Translations under genes and position numbers: made by a program | Assembly (NCBI RefSeq): GCF_003752175.1 | Contig: NZ_RJVF01000014.1 | Span: forward strand, 124,001 to 188,000 | Direction of reading: 5' to 3' | Origin: Comamonas sp. BIGb0124 | Lineage (GTDB): Bacteria; Pseudomonadota; Gammaproteobacteria; Burkholderiales; Burkholderiaceae_C | DNA length: 64,000 nt | Shown: positions 19,581-29,431 of the stretch, piece by piece | Layout of the letters: every line of letters starts with the position of its first letter | How positions within the stretch are numbered: position 1 is the stretch's first letter | The notes under the pieces: model-generated | Databases searched by the model: none | What the model saw: only the letters and a program-made list of their open reading frames with translations | What the model was told of the DNA's origin: nothing

Positions 19581-22500
19581 GTGAACCGTTCCGAGCTGTC
19601 GCAGCCTGCGCTGCAACCCATTGCCGCGCCCGTCCAGGGTCTGTACGACCCTGCGGAAGACAAAAGCAGTTGCGGCGTCGGTTTCATCACCCGCAAGGAC
19701 AGCGTGCAGAGCCCCGACGTGCTGCGCCTGGCGCACGAAGCCCTGTGCACCATCCCCCATCGAGGCGGCATGTCGGCCGAAGGCGTCGGCGATGGCGCGG
19801 GCGTTTCGCTGGATCTTTCGCAGGCCTTCTTCTCGCGGCTGGCCGGCCGCCCGCTGGTGTCCGGCGGTTTCGGCGTCGGCAATTTTTTCCTGCCGCCCGA
19901 AGTCGCGGCTTCCGAAGCCGGCTTGCCGGGCCATGTGACCGCGCGCCAGCGGGCCGAGGCGCTGATCGACGAGACGCTGTCCGCCCACGGGCTGGAGGTG
20001 CTGTTGCGCCGCGATGTGCCGGTCGATACGGGTGTGCTGCGTGCAGCCGCCGTGCGCAGTCAACTGGCCATCCGGCAGTGGCTGTTCGTGCCGCGCGGCC
20101 TGCCGGGCGAGTCCGTGCAGCCGCTCGATGCCCCGGCGCAGGCCGCTTTCGAGCGCCGCATCTACGACGCCCTGCTGGTCATCGAGGAGCAGGCCTACAC
20201 CGACCCGCAGCTCGCCGGCCTCTATCCGCTGTCGCTGTCGTCGGCCACGCAGGTGCTCAAGGGCCGCCTCAACTCCAACGAGGTCATCCCTTATTTCCGC
20301 GACCTCGTGGCGCCCGACCATGCCGTGCGCTCGCTGTACTTCCACACCCGTTTCTCGACCAACACCGATCCGCATCCGAGCATGGCGCAGCCGTTCCGGC
20401 TGATGGCGCACAACGGCGAACTCAACACCGACCGCAAGAACCGCATTGCCGAAGCGGCGCTGGCGCGGGCGCGCGGCAGCCGCATCTACCGGCCCAAAGG
20501 CCAATCCGACAGCTCGCGTCTGGACCAGACCCTCAACAGCCGGCTGATGCACGACGGCCTGGGCCTGGTCGAAGCCGTGGTCTCGATGATGCCGCCGGCC
20601 TGGGAGAACGACGAGACGCTGCCGCCGGCGGTGCGGGCCATGCTCGAGTACTTCTCGCTCTACGAGGAAAAGAACGACGGCCCCGCGGCGCTGATCTTCG
20701 GCAACGGGCAGGTGGTGGGGGCACGCCTGGACCGCCTGGGCCTGCGGCCGCTGCGCACCGTGGAAACCGCCGAGTACCTGTGTGCCATGTCGGAAGCCGG
20801 GCAGATCGGCTTTGCGCCGGAGGACGTGCTGCGGCGCGGCCGTATCGAAGCCGGCGGCATGCTGTATTACGACCACCGCGAGCAGCGTGCCTACGGCACC
20901 GCCGAAGCGCTGGAGACCCTGGCCGCCCAGCGCGACTACGCCGCACTGCTCGAGCAGGCACGGGTGCACCTGGCCGACCTGCCGCATCCGCCGGCCCAGC
21001 CCCCGGGAGCGCCTGGCCGCTACGACGGCGACCTGCAGCGCGACCAGCGTTTCGTGGCGTATTTCTACAACCAGGAAAGCTTCAAGTTCCTGATGGATCC
21101 GATGCTTGCCACCGGCGCCGAGAAGATCTCGGCCATGGGGTACGGCAACGCCATCAATGCGCTGTCGGATCACGAAGGCGGCGTCGCGCATTACTTCTCG
21201 CAGCGCTTTGCGCAGGTCACCAACCCGCCGCTGGATTCGATCCGCGAAGTCGACGGCATGACGCTGCGTGTGGCGCTGGGCGCCAAGCCCCATCTGGGGC
21301 GTGGCAAGGGCCGGCAGATCGTGGTGCCGTCGCCGCTGCTCACCCACCTCGACATGCTGGCCCTGCGCCGCCAGGACGTCGCGCCCTGCGCACGTTTCGA
21401 CATGCTGTACGAACCGGTGGTCGGGCGCGACGCCGTTTCGCGCCAGGCCAATGCCGATGCGCTCGAAGCCGGCATCGATGCCCTGGGCCAGGCGGTGGTC
21501 GACTTTGCCCGTTCGCAGGGCGGCATCGCCGTGCTCAGCGACCGTCATGTGAGTTCGCGCCTGGCCGCCATCCCCATGCTGGTGGCGGTTTCGGCGATCA
21601 ACCAGCGGCTCATCGACGAAGGGCTGCGCCTGGACGTGTCGCTGGTGGTCGAGAGCGGCCAGGTGATCTCGTCGCACCACGTCGCGGCCACGCTGGGCTT
21701 CGGCGCCTCGGCCGTGTATGCGCTGGGCGTGCAGATGCGGGCCGAGGACAAGTTCGGCGCAGAGGCCGACAAGGCCTTCAAGCGTTATGCCAAGGCGGCC
21801 GAAAAGGCCTTGATGAAGACCATGGGCAAGGTCGGCCTGTGCACGGTCGAGAGCTACATCGGCGGCGAGTTCTTCGAGCCCAACTTCCTCGACACGCAGA
21901 ATCGGGTGCTGCACCGCTATTTTCCCAACCTGCGTTCGCCGGTGGGCGGCGCGGGCTTTGCCGCCATTGCCGAGATGGCGTGCGACTGGCACCAGCGCGC
22001 GCTGACCGTTGCCGCCGAGGCCGACGTGCCGCTGCTGGGCCTGTTCAAGGAACGTTCCGAGGGCGCCGGGCACTCGTACGGCACGACGGCCGTGCGCGGT
22101 TTTGTCGACATGACGGAAGAGCCCGTGTTCTTCGACGGGCGCGGTGCCGCACGGCCGGATGCCGACGGCGACTTCCTGCGCCTGATGACGCTCTCGCGCC
22201 TGGAGGATGCCTTCGCGCTGGGCCACGACGCCTACCGCAGCGGCGGCTACGGCCGTCTCACGCCGCAGCAGATCGACACCTATGCCATCAGCGCCAGCTA
22301 CCGCAACTTCTCGCGTCTGATGGCCGATGAACGGCGCAAGCGGCCGGCGGCGCTGCGCGACGTGCTGGCGTTTCCGGCCGATGTGTCGGACTGCCGGGCT
22401 GCGGTCGAGTTCGAGCGCGGGCTGCGCCGCTTTGCCCTGCAGGGCAACAACAGCCATGCCGTACGCGGCCTGCGCTGCGAGCCGCTGACCGCCAGCCGTT

Positions 22501-25214
22501 TCCGGCTGCAATTGACCGCAGGCACCGAAACCGCCGGCGCCGAGGCCCGCCACGGCGCGTTGGCCGAGGCCCTGGCGCAGTGGTGGGGCGGCGAGCTCGT
22601 CATCGAGCGCGAGACCGAGGGCCATGCCCTGGTGGCGACGGCCGAGGGCGAGGCCCGGCGCTGGCTGAGCGCGCTGGTCGAGGCGCCGGCCGCCATCGCG
22701 CTGGCCGACGTGCAGCCGGCCAGCGAGATCACCGCCGCGCTGGCGTCGGGGGCCATGAGCCATGGCGCGCTGGTCGCGGCCGCGCACGAAGCCGTGGCGC
22801 ACGGCACCAACATGGTCGGCGGCATGTCGAACTCGGGCGAAGGCGGCGAGCACCTCAGCCGCTACGGCACCATCCGGGCCTCGCGCATCAAACAACTCGC
22901 ATCGGGCCGCTTCGGCGTGTGGGCCGGCTACCTGGCCGATCCCATGCTGGAGGAGCTGGAAATCAAGATCGGGCAGGGCGCCAAGCCCGGCGAGGGCGGG
23001 CAGTTGCCGGCGCCCAAGGTGACGGTCGAGATCGCCGCCGCGCGGGGCGGCACGCCGGGCGTCGAACTGGTCTCGCCGCCGCCGCACCACGACACCTACT
23101 CCATCGAGGATCTGGCCCAGCTCATCCACGACTGCAAGGCGGCCCGCGTGCGGGTGGTGGTCAAGCTGGTCTCGTCCGAAGGCATCGGCACCATCGCCGT
23201 GGGCGTGGCCAAGGCCGGGGCCGACGTGATCAACGTGGCCGGCAACACCGGCGGCACGGGCGCGGCTTCGGTCACCAGCCTGAAGTACACCGGCCGCGTG
23301 GCCGAGATCGGCATCGCCGAGGTGCACCAGGCGCTGTGCGCCAACGGCCTGCGCCAGAAGGTGGTGCTGCGCTGCTCGGGCGCACACCAGACGGCCAGCG
23401 ACGTGATCAAGTCGGCCATGCTGGGCGGCGACAGCTTCGAGTTCGGCACCACCGCGCTGATGATGCTGAAGTGCGTGATGGCCAAGAACTGCAACATCAA
23501 GTGCCCGGCCGGCCTGACCACCAATGCCGAGGCCTTCGATGGCGACCCGCGTGCGCTGGCGCAGTACCTGCTCAACATCGCCCACGAGACCCGTGAGCTG
23601 CTCGCCGGCCTGGGCCTGCGTTCGCTGCGCGAGGCACGGGGGCGCAGCGATCTGCTGCAGCTCATCGAGCATCCGGCCGCCGTGGGACGGCTCGACCTGC
23701 GTGCCATGCTGGCCGTGGTGCCCGAGGTCCGCATCGCCGAGCCGGTGTATCTCGAGAAGGACTTCGTGCACGACGATGCTTTCCTCGAACGCGTGCGTGC
23801 CGCGCTCTTCGAGGGCGGCGAGGCGTCGGTCGACATCGCGCTCGAGCAAGGGCTCAACAACCGCAACAAGACGGTCGGCGGACAGCTGGCCATCGACATC
23901 GAACGCCTGCTCAACCACACCCTCGATGCACGGCAGGCGGCGGCCTTGCCCGCCGTGTCGACCGACGACCGGGGCCGGCGTTTCCTGCAGCCGGGCAGCG
24001 TGGTGCTGTCGACGCACGGCTCGGCGGGGCAGTCCTACGGCGCCTTCGCCAACGACGGCATGGTGCTGCGCCACCGCGGTACCTGCAACGACGGCGTCGG
24101 CAAGAGCCAGTGCGGCGGCGTCATCGCCGTCACATCGCCCGGCGGCGGCTCGCCCGAACCCGGCGGCAACGTGCTGGTCGGCAACTTCGCGTTGTTCGGC
24201 GCCACGGGCGGCCGGCTGTTCGTCGAGGGCCAGGCGGGCGACCGCTTTGCCGTGCGCAACTCGGGCGCCACGGCGGTGGTCGAAGGCGTGGGCGATTTCT
24301 GCTGCGAGTACATGACCAACGGCGCCGTGCTCAACCTCGGCAGCTTCGGCACGGGCTTTGCCAACGGCATGAGCGGCGGCTATGCCTACCAGTACGACCC
24401 GTATGGCGAACTGCCGCGCTGCGCCGCTGCCGATTCGGTGCTGCTGGGCCACATCGTCGACGACGATCCCATGGCACGTGTCCACCACGATGCCGTGCTG
24501 CAACTGCTGCGCTGGCACCACGAGGAGACCGGCTCGGCACGTGCCGCCTGGCTGCTCGCGCACTGGGACACCGAGCGCCAGCACATCGTCTACGCCATGC
24601 CCCGTGCGCTGCTGCTGTACCAGGATGCCGGCGAGATCCTGAAGGCCAAGCCGCGCAAGGAGCTGCTGGAAGAGCTGTCGGCCGCGCTGGCCGGCCACCA
24701 GGTGCGCAAGTTCAAGCTGGCGCTGCGCGACGGCCGCACGCTGCTCGATGGCGCCGTGCCGGGGCAGGGCGAGACCGATGGCGCGGCCATGGTGCTGCTG
24801 CTCAACAACTACACGGTGCTGCACATGGCGCGGCAACTGGCCCTGGCGCGGCTGCCGCAGGCCCAGGGGCCCGAAGACCCGGCCGTGGCCGCAGCCGTGC
24901 GCAAGCTGCTGCTCGCCGAAGACTTCGCCCTCATGCAGAAGCTGCAGCGCCATGCCCGCGAAGCGCTGGAAAGCTACGGCGACGACGCGCTCGCCAGCCT
25001 GGTCGCCGACAAGCGCCTGATCGACTACAAGGAGGCCCTGGCCCGCCGCAATCCGCTGTCGATGGACAGCCCGGCCACCTATGGCTGGATCCTGCACCAG
25101 GCGGCCTGCAACCGCGCCAACCTGGGCCGCATGCCCAGCTACGAAGAGCTCTTTGCCCGTTCGGCGCTGCCCGAGCTGGCGCGCACGCCGGTCGTCCTGG
25201 CCACTGCAGGCTGA
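19581..25214 (+). CDS. Glutamate-synthase large-subunit-like protein, divergent
   Basis: A predicted 1877-aa multidomain flavo-iron-sulfur protein. It has the GltB order: N-terminal type-II glutaminase (Cys31 in SSCGVGF after a 30-residue propeptide; FHTRFSTNTDPHPSMAQP; HNGELNTDRKN), central domain, FMN barrel (NSGEGGEHLSRYG, IKQLASGRFGVWAGYL), three cysteines at 1298, 1304 and 1308, a GXGXG beta-helix (GDFCCEYMTNGAVLNLG) and about 240 extra C-terminal residues. Differences from true GltB: Cys spacing C-x5-C-x3-C instead of C-x5-C-x4-C, AGNTGGTGAAS instead of SGxDGGTGAS, and SGAHQTASDV instead of DGxxKTGRDV. Usual GltB is about 1500-1580 aa. GTG start at 19581 follows GGAGAG by 6 bases; an upstream in-frame start at 19488 is possible. 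A diflavin reductase gene, not gltD, follows. Confidence 0.85.
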   Translation: MNRSELSQPALQPIAAPVQGLYDPAEDKSSCGVGFITRKDSVQSPDVLRLAHEALCTIPHRGGMSAEGVGDGAGVSLDLSQAFFSRLAGRPLVSGGFGVGNFFLPPEVAASEAGLPGHVTARQRAEALIDETLSAHGLEVLLRRDVPVDTGVLRAAAVRSQLAIRQWLFVPRGLPGESVQPLDAPAQAAFERRIYDALLVIEEQAYTDPQLAGLYPLSLSSATQVLKGRLNSNEVIPYFRDLVAPDHAVRSLYFHTRFSTNTDPHPSMAQPFRLMAHNGELNTDRKNRIAEAALARARGSRIYRPKGQSDSSRLDQTLNSRLMHDGLGLVEAVVSMMPPAWENDETLPPAVRAMLEYFSLYEEKNDGPAALIFGNGQVVGARLDRLGLRPLRTVETAEYLCAMSEAGQIGFAPEDVLRRGRIEAGGMLYYDHREQRAYGTAEALETLAAQRDYAALLEQARVHLADLPHPPAQPPGAPGRYDGDLQRDQRFVAYFYNQESFKFLMDPMLATGAEKISAMGYGNAINALSDHEGGVAHYFSQRFAQVTNPPLDSIREVDGMTLRVALGAKPHLGRGKGRQIVVPSPLLTHLDMLALRRQDVAPCARFDMLYEPVVGRDAVSRQANADALEAGIDALGQAVVDFARSQGGIAVLSDRHVSSRLAAIPMLVAVSAINQRLIDEGLRLDVSLVVESGQVISSHHVAATLGFGASAVYALGVQMRAEDKFGAEADKAFKRYAKAAEKALMKTMGKVGLCTVESYIGGEFFEPNFLDTQNRVLHRYFPNLRSPVGGAGFAAIAEMACDWHQRALTVAAEADVPLLGLFKERSEGAGHSYGTTAVRGFVDMTEEPVFFDGRGAARPDADGDFLRLMTLSRLEDAFALGHDAYRSGGYGRLTPQQIDTYAISASYRNFSRLMADERRKRPAALRDVLAFPADVSDCRAAVEFERGLRRFALQGNNSHAVRGLRCEPLTASRFRLQLTAGTETAGAEARHGALAEALAQWWGGELVIERETEGHALVATAEGEARRWLSALVEAPAAIALADVQPASEITAALASGAMSHGALVAAAHEAVAHGTNMVGGMSNSGEGGEHLSRYGTIRASRIKQLASGRFGVWAGYLADPMLEELEIKIGQGAKPGEGGQLPAPKVTVEIAAARGGTPGVELVSPPPHHDTYSIEDLAQLIHDCKAARVRVVVKLVSSEGIGTIAVGVAKAGADVINVAGNTGGTGAASVTSLKYTGRVAEIGIAEVHQALCANGLRQKVVLRCSGAHQTASDVIKSAMLGGDSFEFGTTALMMLKCVMAKNCNIKCPAGLTTNAEAFDGDPRALAQYLLNIAHETRELLAGLGLRSLREARGRSDLLQLIEHPAAVGRLDLRAMLAVVPEVRIAEPVYLEKDFVHDDAFLERVRAALFEGGEASVDIALEQGLNNRNKTVGGQLAIDIERLLNHTLDARQAAALPAVSTDDRGRRFLQPGSVVLSTHGSAGQSYGAFANDGMVLRHRGTCNDGVGKSQCGGVIAVTSPGGGSPEPGGNVLVGNFALFGATGGRLFVEGQAGDRFAVRNSGATAVVEGVGDFCCEYMTNGAVLNLGSFGTGFANGMSGGYAYQYDPYGELPRCAAADSVLLGHIVDDDPMARVHHDAVLQLLRWHHEETGSARAAWLLAHWDTERQHIVYAMPRALLLYQDAGEILKAKPRKELLEELSAALAGHQVRKFKLALRDGRTLLDGAVPGQGETDGAAMVLLLNNYTVLHMARQLALARLPQAQGPEDPAVAAAVRKLLLAEDFALMQKLQRHAREALESYGDDALASLVADKRLIDYKEALARRNPLSMDSPATYGWILHQAACNRANLGRMPSYEELFARSALPELARTPVVLATAG

Positions 25215-25258
25215 GCCGTCCCGCCCTTCGCCATTCCTTTTTTCCGCATCGCCCGATC

Positions 25259-27058
25259 ATGCCCGTCGACACTCCGCTGCTCATTCCCTCGATTCCATCC
25301 GATGCGCCTTTCAGTGCCGACCAGAAGGTCTGGCTGGCGGGTTTTCTGGCCGGCCTGCACACCCGTCTGCTGGCCGATCCCGGGGCCGGTGCGGGCGCGC
25401 GAGGCGCGACGGCCGGCCTGCCGCTGAAGGTGCTGTACGGCTCGCAGACCGGCAACGCCGAAGCCCTGGCCCATACCGTGGCCGAACACGCTGGTGCGCA
25501 CGGGCTGGCCGCGGATATCGTGGCCCTCGACGATGTCGTGCTCGACGAGATGGCGCAGTGGCGGCGGGTGATCGTCGTGACCTCCACCTATGGCGAAGGC
25601 GAGATGCCCGACAACGCCCAGTTGTTCTGGCAAGCCCTGCAGGCCGGCACCGCCCCGCGCATGGAGGGCCTGCACTATGCCGTTCTGGCCCTCGGCGATA
25701 CGGGTTACGACGGTTTCTGCCAAGCCGGCAAACTCATCGACATGCGACTGGAGCAACTGGGCGCGCAGCGCCTGGCCGAGCGCATCGATTGCGATGTGGA
25801 CTACGAAGCCGCCGCCGAGGGCTGGCTCGAGCAGGCCGTCCCCGCGCTGGCGGGCGTGGCCGCAGGCGAGGGCGAAACGGCCGCAGCCCCCGCGCGGCCC
25901 GCGGCCGGCGCGTCTGCCGTCCCGTCGGCCCCTGCCGCACCTGCCTACAACCGCAAGAATCCGCTGGCCGCCCCGCTGGCCGTCAACCGGCGCCTGTCGG
26001 GGCCGGACTCGGGCAAGGACATCCGGCACTTCGAGTTCGACCTGGGCGACAGCGGCTTGAACTACGAGGCCGGCGATGCACTGGGCGTGCTGCCCCTCAA
26101 CGACCCGGCGCTGGTGGCGCTGCTGCTCGAACAGTTGGGCGCGGGAGCGGGCCAGGCGGTTGCCGGCCATGACCTTCCGCTGGACGAACTGCTGACCCGC
26201 CGCCTGGAGATCGGAGCGCCCTCGCGCGAACTGATCCACTACGCGGGCCAGCACGCCGGCGATGCGGCCTTGAGCCACATCCTGGCGCATGGCGACAAGG
26301 AAGCGCTGGCCGCCTGGCTGTGGGGCAAGGACGTGCTCGACCTGGTGGCGATGTGCCCCTCTGCGGCCCGCGCCGCCGAGGCCGTGCTGCCGCTGCTCAA
26401 GCCGCTGCAGCATCGCGCCTATTCGATCTCTTCGAGCCCCCTGGCCCATCCGGGGCGGGTGCACCTGACCGTGGCCAGCGTGCGTTACCGCGCCGGCGGC
26501 CGCGACCGTGGCGGCGTCTGCTCCACCTACCTGGCCGATCGGGTGGCCGAGCAGGGCGCCGTCGGCATCTTTGCGTCTCCGAACAAGGCCTTCCGTGTGC
26601 CGGCCGATCCCAAGGCTCCCATGATCATGGTCGGGCCGGGCACCGGCATCGCACCCTTCCGCGCGTTTCTGGCGCAGCGCCAGGCCAGCGGCGCGGCCGG
26701 CCGCAACTGGCTGTTCTTCGGCGACCAGCACCGTGCCAGCGACTTCATCTACGAGTCCGAGCTGCAGGCCTTCAAGCAGGCCGGCACGCTGCACCGGCTG
26801 GACTTGGCGTTCTCGCGCGACCAGTCCGAGAAGATCTATGTGCAGACCCGCATGCGCGAACACGGCTCCGAGCTCTATGCCTGGCTGCAGGAGGGCGGGC
26901 ACTTCTATGTCTGCGGCGACGCCAGCCGCATGGCGCGCGATGTCGACGAAGCCCTGCATGCGGTGATCGGCGCACACGGCGGCCTCTCTGCCGAGCAGGC
27001 GGCCGAGTACGTGAACGGGCTCAAGCGCGAAAAGCGCTATGTGCGGGACGTGTACTGA
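25259..27058 (+). CDS. Diflavin reductase, CysJ / cytochrome P450 reductase type
   Basis: A 599-aa NADPH-dependent flavoprotein that should pass electrons from NADPH through FAD to FMN and on to a partner. An N-terminal CysJ-like segment (DQKVWLAGFLAGL) precedes a flavodoxin domain at about 57-200 (LYGSQTGNAEALA, TSTYGEGEMPDNA, LGDTGYDGFCQAG). An Ala/Pro linker leads to the FAD-binding domain with RAYSISSSP (about 385) and GGVCSTYL, and the NADPH domain with VGPGTGIAPFRAFL (about 458), FFGDQHR and the C-terminal YVRDVY. It lies 44 bases after the gltB-like gene. No cysI hemoprotein gene is adjacent, so assignment as sulfite reductase alpha subunit is doubtful; an electron donor to the neighbouring protein is more likely. 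Confidence 0.88.
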   Translation: MPVDTPLLIPSIPSDAPFSADQKVWLAGFLAGLHTRLLADPGAGAGARGATAGLPLKVLYGSQTGNAEALAHTVAEHAGAHGLAADIVALDDVVLDEMAQWRRVIVVTSTYGEGEMPDNAQLFWQALQAGTAPRMEGLHYAVLALGDTGYDGFCQAGKLIDMRLEQLGAQRLAERIDCDVDYEAAAEGWLEQAVPALAGVAAGEGETAAAPARPAAGASAVPSAPAAPAYNRKNPLAAPLAVNRRLSGPDSGKDIRHFEFDLGDSGLNYEAGDALGVLPLNDPALVALLLEQLGAGAGQAVAGHDLPLDELLTRRLEIGAPSRELIHYAGQHAGDAALSHILAHGDKEALAAWLWGKDVLDLVAMCPSAARAAEAVLPLLKPLQHRAYSISSSPLAHPGRVHLTVASVRYRAGGRDRGGVCSTYLADRVAEQGAVGIFASPNKAFRVPADPKAPMIMVGPGTGIAPFRAFLAQRQASGAAGRNWLFFGDQHRASDFIYESELQAFKQAGTLHRLDLAFSRDQSEKIYVQTRMREHGSELYAWLQEGGHFYVCGDASRMARDVDEALHAVIGAHGGLSAEQAAEYVNGLKREKRYVRDVY

Positions 27059-27097
27059 ACTTCGCCCCGCAGCCTGGCGCAAGCGGGGCGTGCGGTT

Positions 27098-28159
27098 CTA
27101 GGCGTCTGCCAGCAGACCCGGCGCATCGGAAGCCGGTGCCGCCACCCCCAGGTGGCGGTAGGCCGCCAGCGTGGCGATGCGCCCGCGCGGCGTGCGCTGC
27201 AGATAGCCCTGCTGGATGAGGTAGGGCTCGATCACGTCCTCGATCGTGCCGCTTTCCTCGCCGATGCTGGCTGCGATGTTGTCGAGTCCCACCGGGCCGC
27301 CGTCGAACTTGTGGATCACGGCCTCGAGCAGCTTGCGGTCCATCACGTCGAAGCCCTGCGGATCGACATCCAGCATGGTCAGCGCCCGCTGTGCCATCTC
27401 GACCGTGATGCGGCCGTCGCCCTTCACCTCGGCGTAGTCGCGCACCCGGCGCAGCAGCCGGTTGGCGATGCGGGGCGTGCCGCGCGAACGGCGCGCGATC
27501 TCGAAGGCCCCGTCGTCCTCGATGGGGGTGCCCAGCAGCCCGGCACTGCGCCGCACGATGCGCGCGAGCTCGTCGGCGCTGTAGAACTCCAGCCGGGCCA
27601 CGATGCCGAAACGGTCGCGCAGCGGATTGGTCAGCATGCCGGCGCGCGTGGTGGCGCCCACCAGCGTGAAGGGTTGCAGGTCGAGCTTGATGCTGCGCGC
27701 GGCCGGGCCTTCGCCGATCATGATGTCGATCTGGTAGTCCTCCAGCGCGGGATAGAGGATTTCCTCGACCACCGGACTCAGCCGGTGGATCTCGTCGATG
27801 AACAGCACGTCGTTCTTTTCCAGGTTGGTCAGCAGCGCCGCCAGGTCCTTGGGTTTTTCGAGCACGGGCCCCGAGGTCTGGCGCAGGTTGACGCCCAGCT
27901 CGGCGGCGATGATGTGCGACAGCGTGGTCTTGCCCAGGCCTGGCGGGCCGAACAGCAGCACGTGGTCGAGTGCCTCCTGCCGCTTGTTGGCCGCGCCGAT
28001 GAAGATCTCGAGCTGCTCGCGCACTTTGGACTGGCCGACATACTCGTCGAGCAGCTTGGGCCGCAGCGCGCGCTCCAGCGCGTCTTCCTGGGGCGAGGCG
28101 GGAGCGGCCGAGACCATGCGGGGCGGCGGGGCGGCAAAATCGTCGGTCTGGATGGACAT
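27098..28159 (-). CDS. ruvB: Holliday junction branch migration ATPase RuvB
   Basis: A 353-aa AAA+ hexameric motor that drives branch migration with RuvA. Walker A is GPPGLGKTT, Walker B is DEIHRLSP, sensor 1 is VGATTRAG, the arginine finger region is PLRDRFGI, and the C-terminal winged helix has [31 protein letters not shown]. The length is standard. ATG at 28159 gives [15 protein letters not shown]. The usual neighbour ruvA is not adjacent; it lies about 4 kb away on the other strand. The gene is convergent with the diflavin reductase gene. Confidence 0.97.
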   Translation of the reverse strand: MSIQTDDFAAPPPRMVSAAPASPQEDALERALRPKLLDEYVGQSKVREQLEIFIGAANKRQEALDHVLLFGPPGLGKTTLSHIIAAELGVNLRQTSGPVLEKPKDLAALLTNLEKNDVLFIDEIHRLSPVVEEILYPALEDYQIDIMIGEGPAARSIKLDLQPFTLVGATTRAGMLTNPLRDRFGIVARLEFYSADELARIVRRSAGLLGTPIEDDGAFEIARRSRGTPRIANRLLRRVRDYAEVKGDGRITVEMAQRALTMLDVDPQGFDVMDRKLLEAVIHKFDGGPVGLDNIAASIGEESGTIEDVIEPYLIQQGYLQRTPRGRIATLAAYRHLGVAAPASDAPGLLADA

Positions 28160-28323
28160 GCGGAGCAATCGGGCGAACGGGAGGACTGGAAATTTGAACA
28201 GCTGTAAGCGCCGATTGTGCCTACATGTCGTGCCGGGCGGCAAGAAATGTCGGCTCGATGCAGCAAGACCCGGTCGCGGCGGCCCTTGCACGATCAGGCA
28301 GCGCGTGCCGCTGCGGCAGCCGC

Positions 28324-29226
28324 TCAGCGCCGCGACGAGACCACGATGCCGGCCACGATCAGCGCAAAGGCCAGCCCGTGGAAGGGCTGCGGCATCTCGC
28401 CCAGAAAGGCCGCGGACAGCAGGGCGGCAAACAGGGGCGTGAGGTTGATGAAAAAACTCGCCGCCGCCGGGCCGGACCGCTCGACACCCAGCCCCCAGCA
28501 GCGGAAGGCGACGATGGCCGGGCCCACGCTCACGAACAGGATCGCCGCGGCCACCGGCCAGCTCCAGTGGATGGTCACGCCGCCGTCCAGCGCCCATTCG
28601 GCGCCGGCAAAGCCCATCGACCACAGCACGCCCGGCAGCACCTGGGCGACCAGGAAGCTGGGCCAGTGGCCGCGCACGGCCGGGTCGTCCACCGGCTTGC
28701 TCAACTCCCAGCTGTAGAAAGCCCATGACAGGGCGGCGATCAGCACATAGAAGTCGCCCGCCACCAGCCGCAGGCTGGCCAGGGCATGCCAGTCGCCGCG
28801 CGTCATCACCACCAGCACGCCCAGAATGGACAGCAGCACGCCGCCGGCCTGGCGGGCGGTGATGCGCTGGCCGTAGAACAGCCGGCCCGTGGCCAGCATC
28901 CAGATCGGAATGCTCGACGCCACCAGCGTCACGTTCAGGGGCTGCGAGGTCTCGAGCGCCAGGTACTGAAAGGCGTTGTAGCAGCCCACACCCAGCAGGC
29001 CCAGCAGTGCGTAGCGCCGCCATTGGGTCCACATCGGACTGCCCGCGCGCAGCACCACGGCGCCCATCGGCAGCAGGATGAGCAGCGCCAGTGTCCAGCG
29101 GATGACGTTCAGCGTCATCGGCGGCACCAGACCCACCAGGGCCCGGCCGATCACGGCGTTGCAGGCCCACAGCAGGGGCGGCACGGTGAGCAGGGCGATG
29201 GCGGATGCGGTCAGGCGCTGGGTCAT
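28324..29226 (-). CDS. DMT-superfamily permease, EamA family
   Basis: A 300-aa inner-membrane protein with about ten hydrophobic helices arranged as two EamA repeats. Characteristic segments are [27 protein letters not shown] (repeat 1), [24 protein letters not shown], and [26 protein letters not shown] (repeat 2). Members export amino acids or other metabolites; the substrate cannot be read here. The gene is divergent from the quinone oxidoreductase gene across about 205 bases and stands 164 bases upstream of ruvB, a gap in which nothing was recognised. Confidence 0.86.
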   Translation of the reverse strand: MTQRLTASAIALLTVPPLLWACNAVIGRALVGLVPPMTLNVIRWTLALLILLPMGAVVLRAGSPMWTQWRRYALLGLLGVGCYNAFQYLALETSQPLNVTLVASSIPIWMLATGRLFYGQRITARQAGGVLLSILGVLVVMTRGDWHALASLRLVAGDFYVLIAALSWAFYSWELSKPVDDPAVRGHWPSFLVAQVLPGVLWSMGFAGAEWALDGGVTIHWSWPVAAAILFVSVGPAIVAFRCWGLGVERSGPAAASFFINLTPLFAALLSAAFLGEMPQPFHGLAFALIVAGIVVSSRR

Positions 29227-29431
29227 GGGGCAGGGGGCTTGGAGGAGCGGCACCGGCCGTGCCGGAGGGGGGTTGGCATCATGCCAGAGCAACGTGCACC
29301 CTGCAGAGCCTGCCAAAACCCTGACGCCGCAGGGGCGCCCGGCGGGGACACACGCACACCGCGCGTGCACAGTAGACTGCACGGCGGCGCCGCACGCGGC
29401 GGTATCGATGAACTTTCTCCAGGAGCCCTCC

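Noticed and set aside
19500-25097. A continuous 1865-codon open frame antisense to the gltB-like gene
   Set aside because: Long antisense frames are expected in very high-GC coding DNA. The translation is rich in Ala, Gly, His and Arg without domain motifs, while the sense frame has full glutamate-synthase motifs.
25259-27058. Calling the diflavin reductase cysJ of sulfite reductase
   Set aside because: Domain order fits CysJ, but cysI is absent and the gene follows a GltB-like gene. The functional name was left open.
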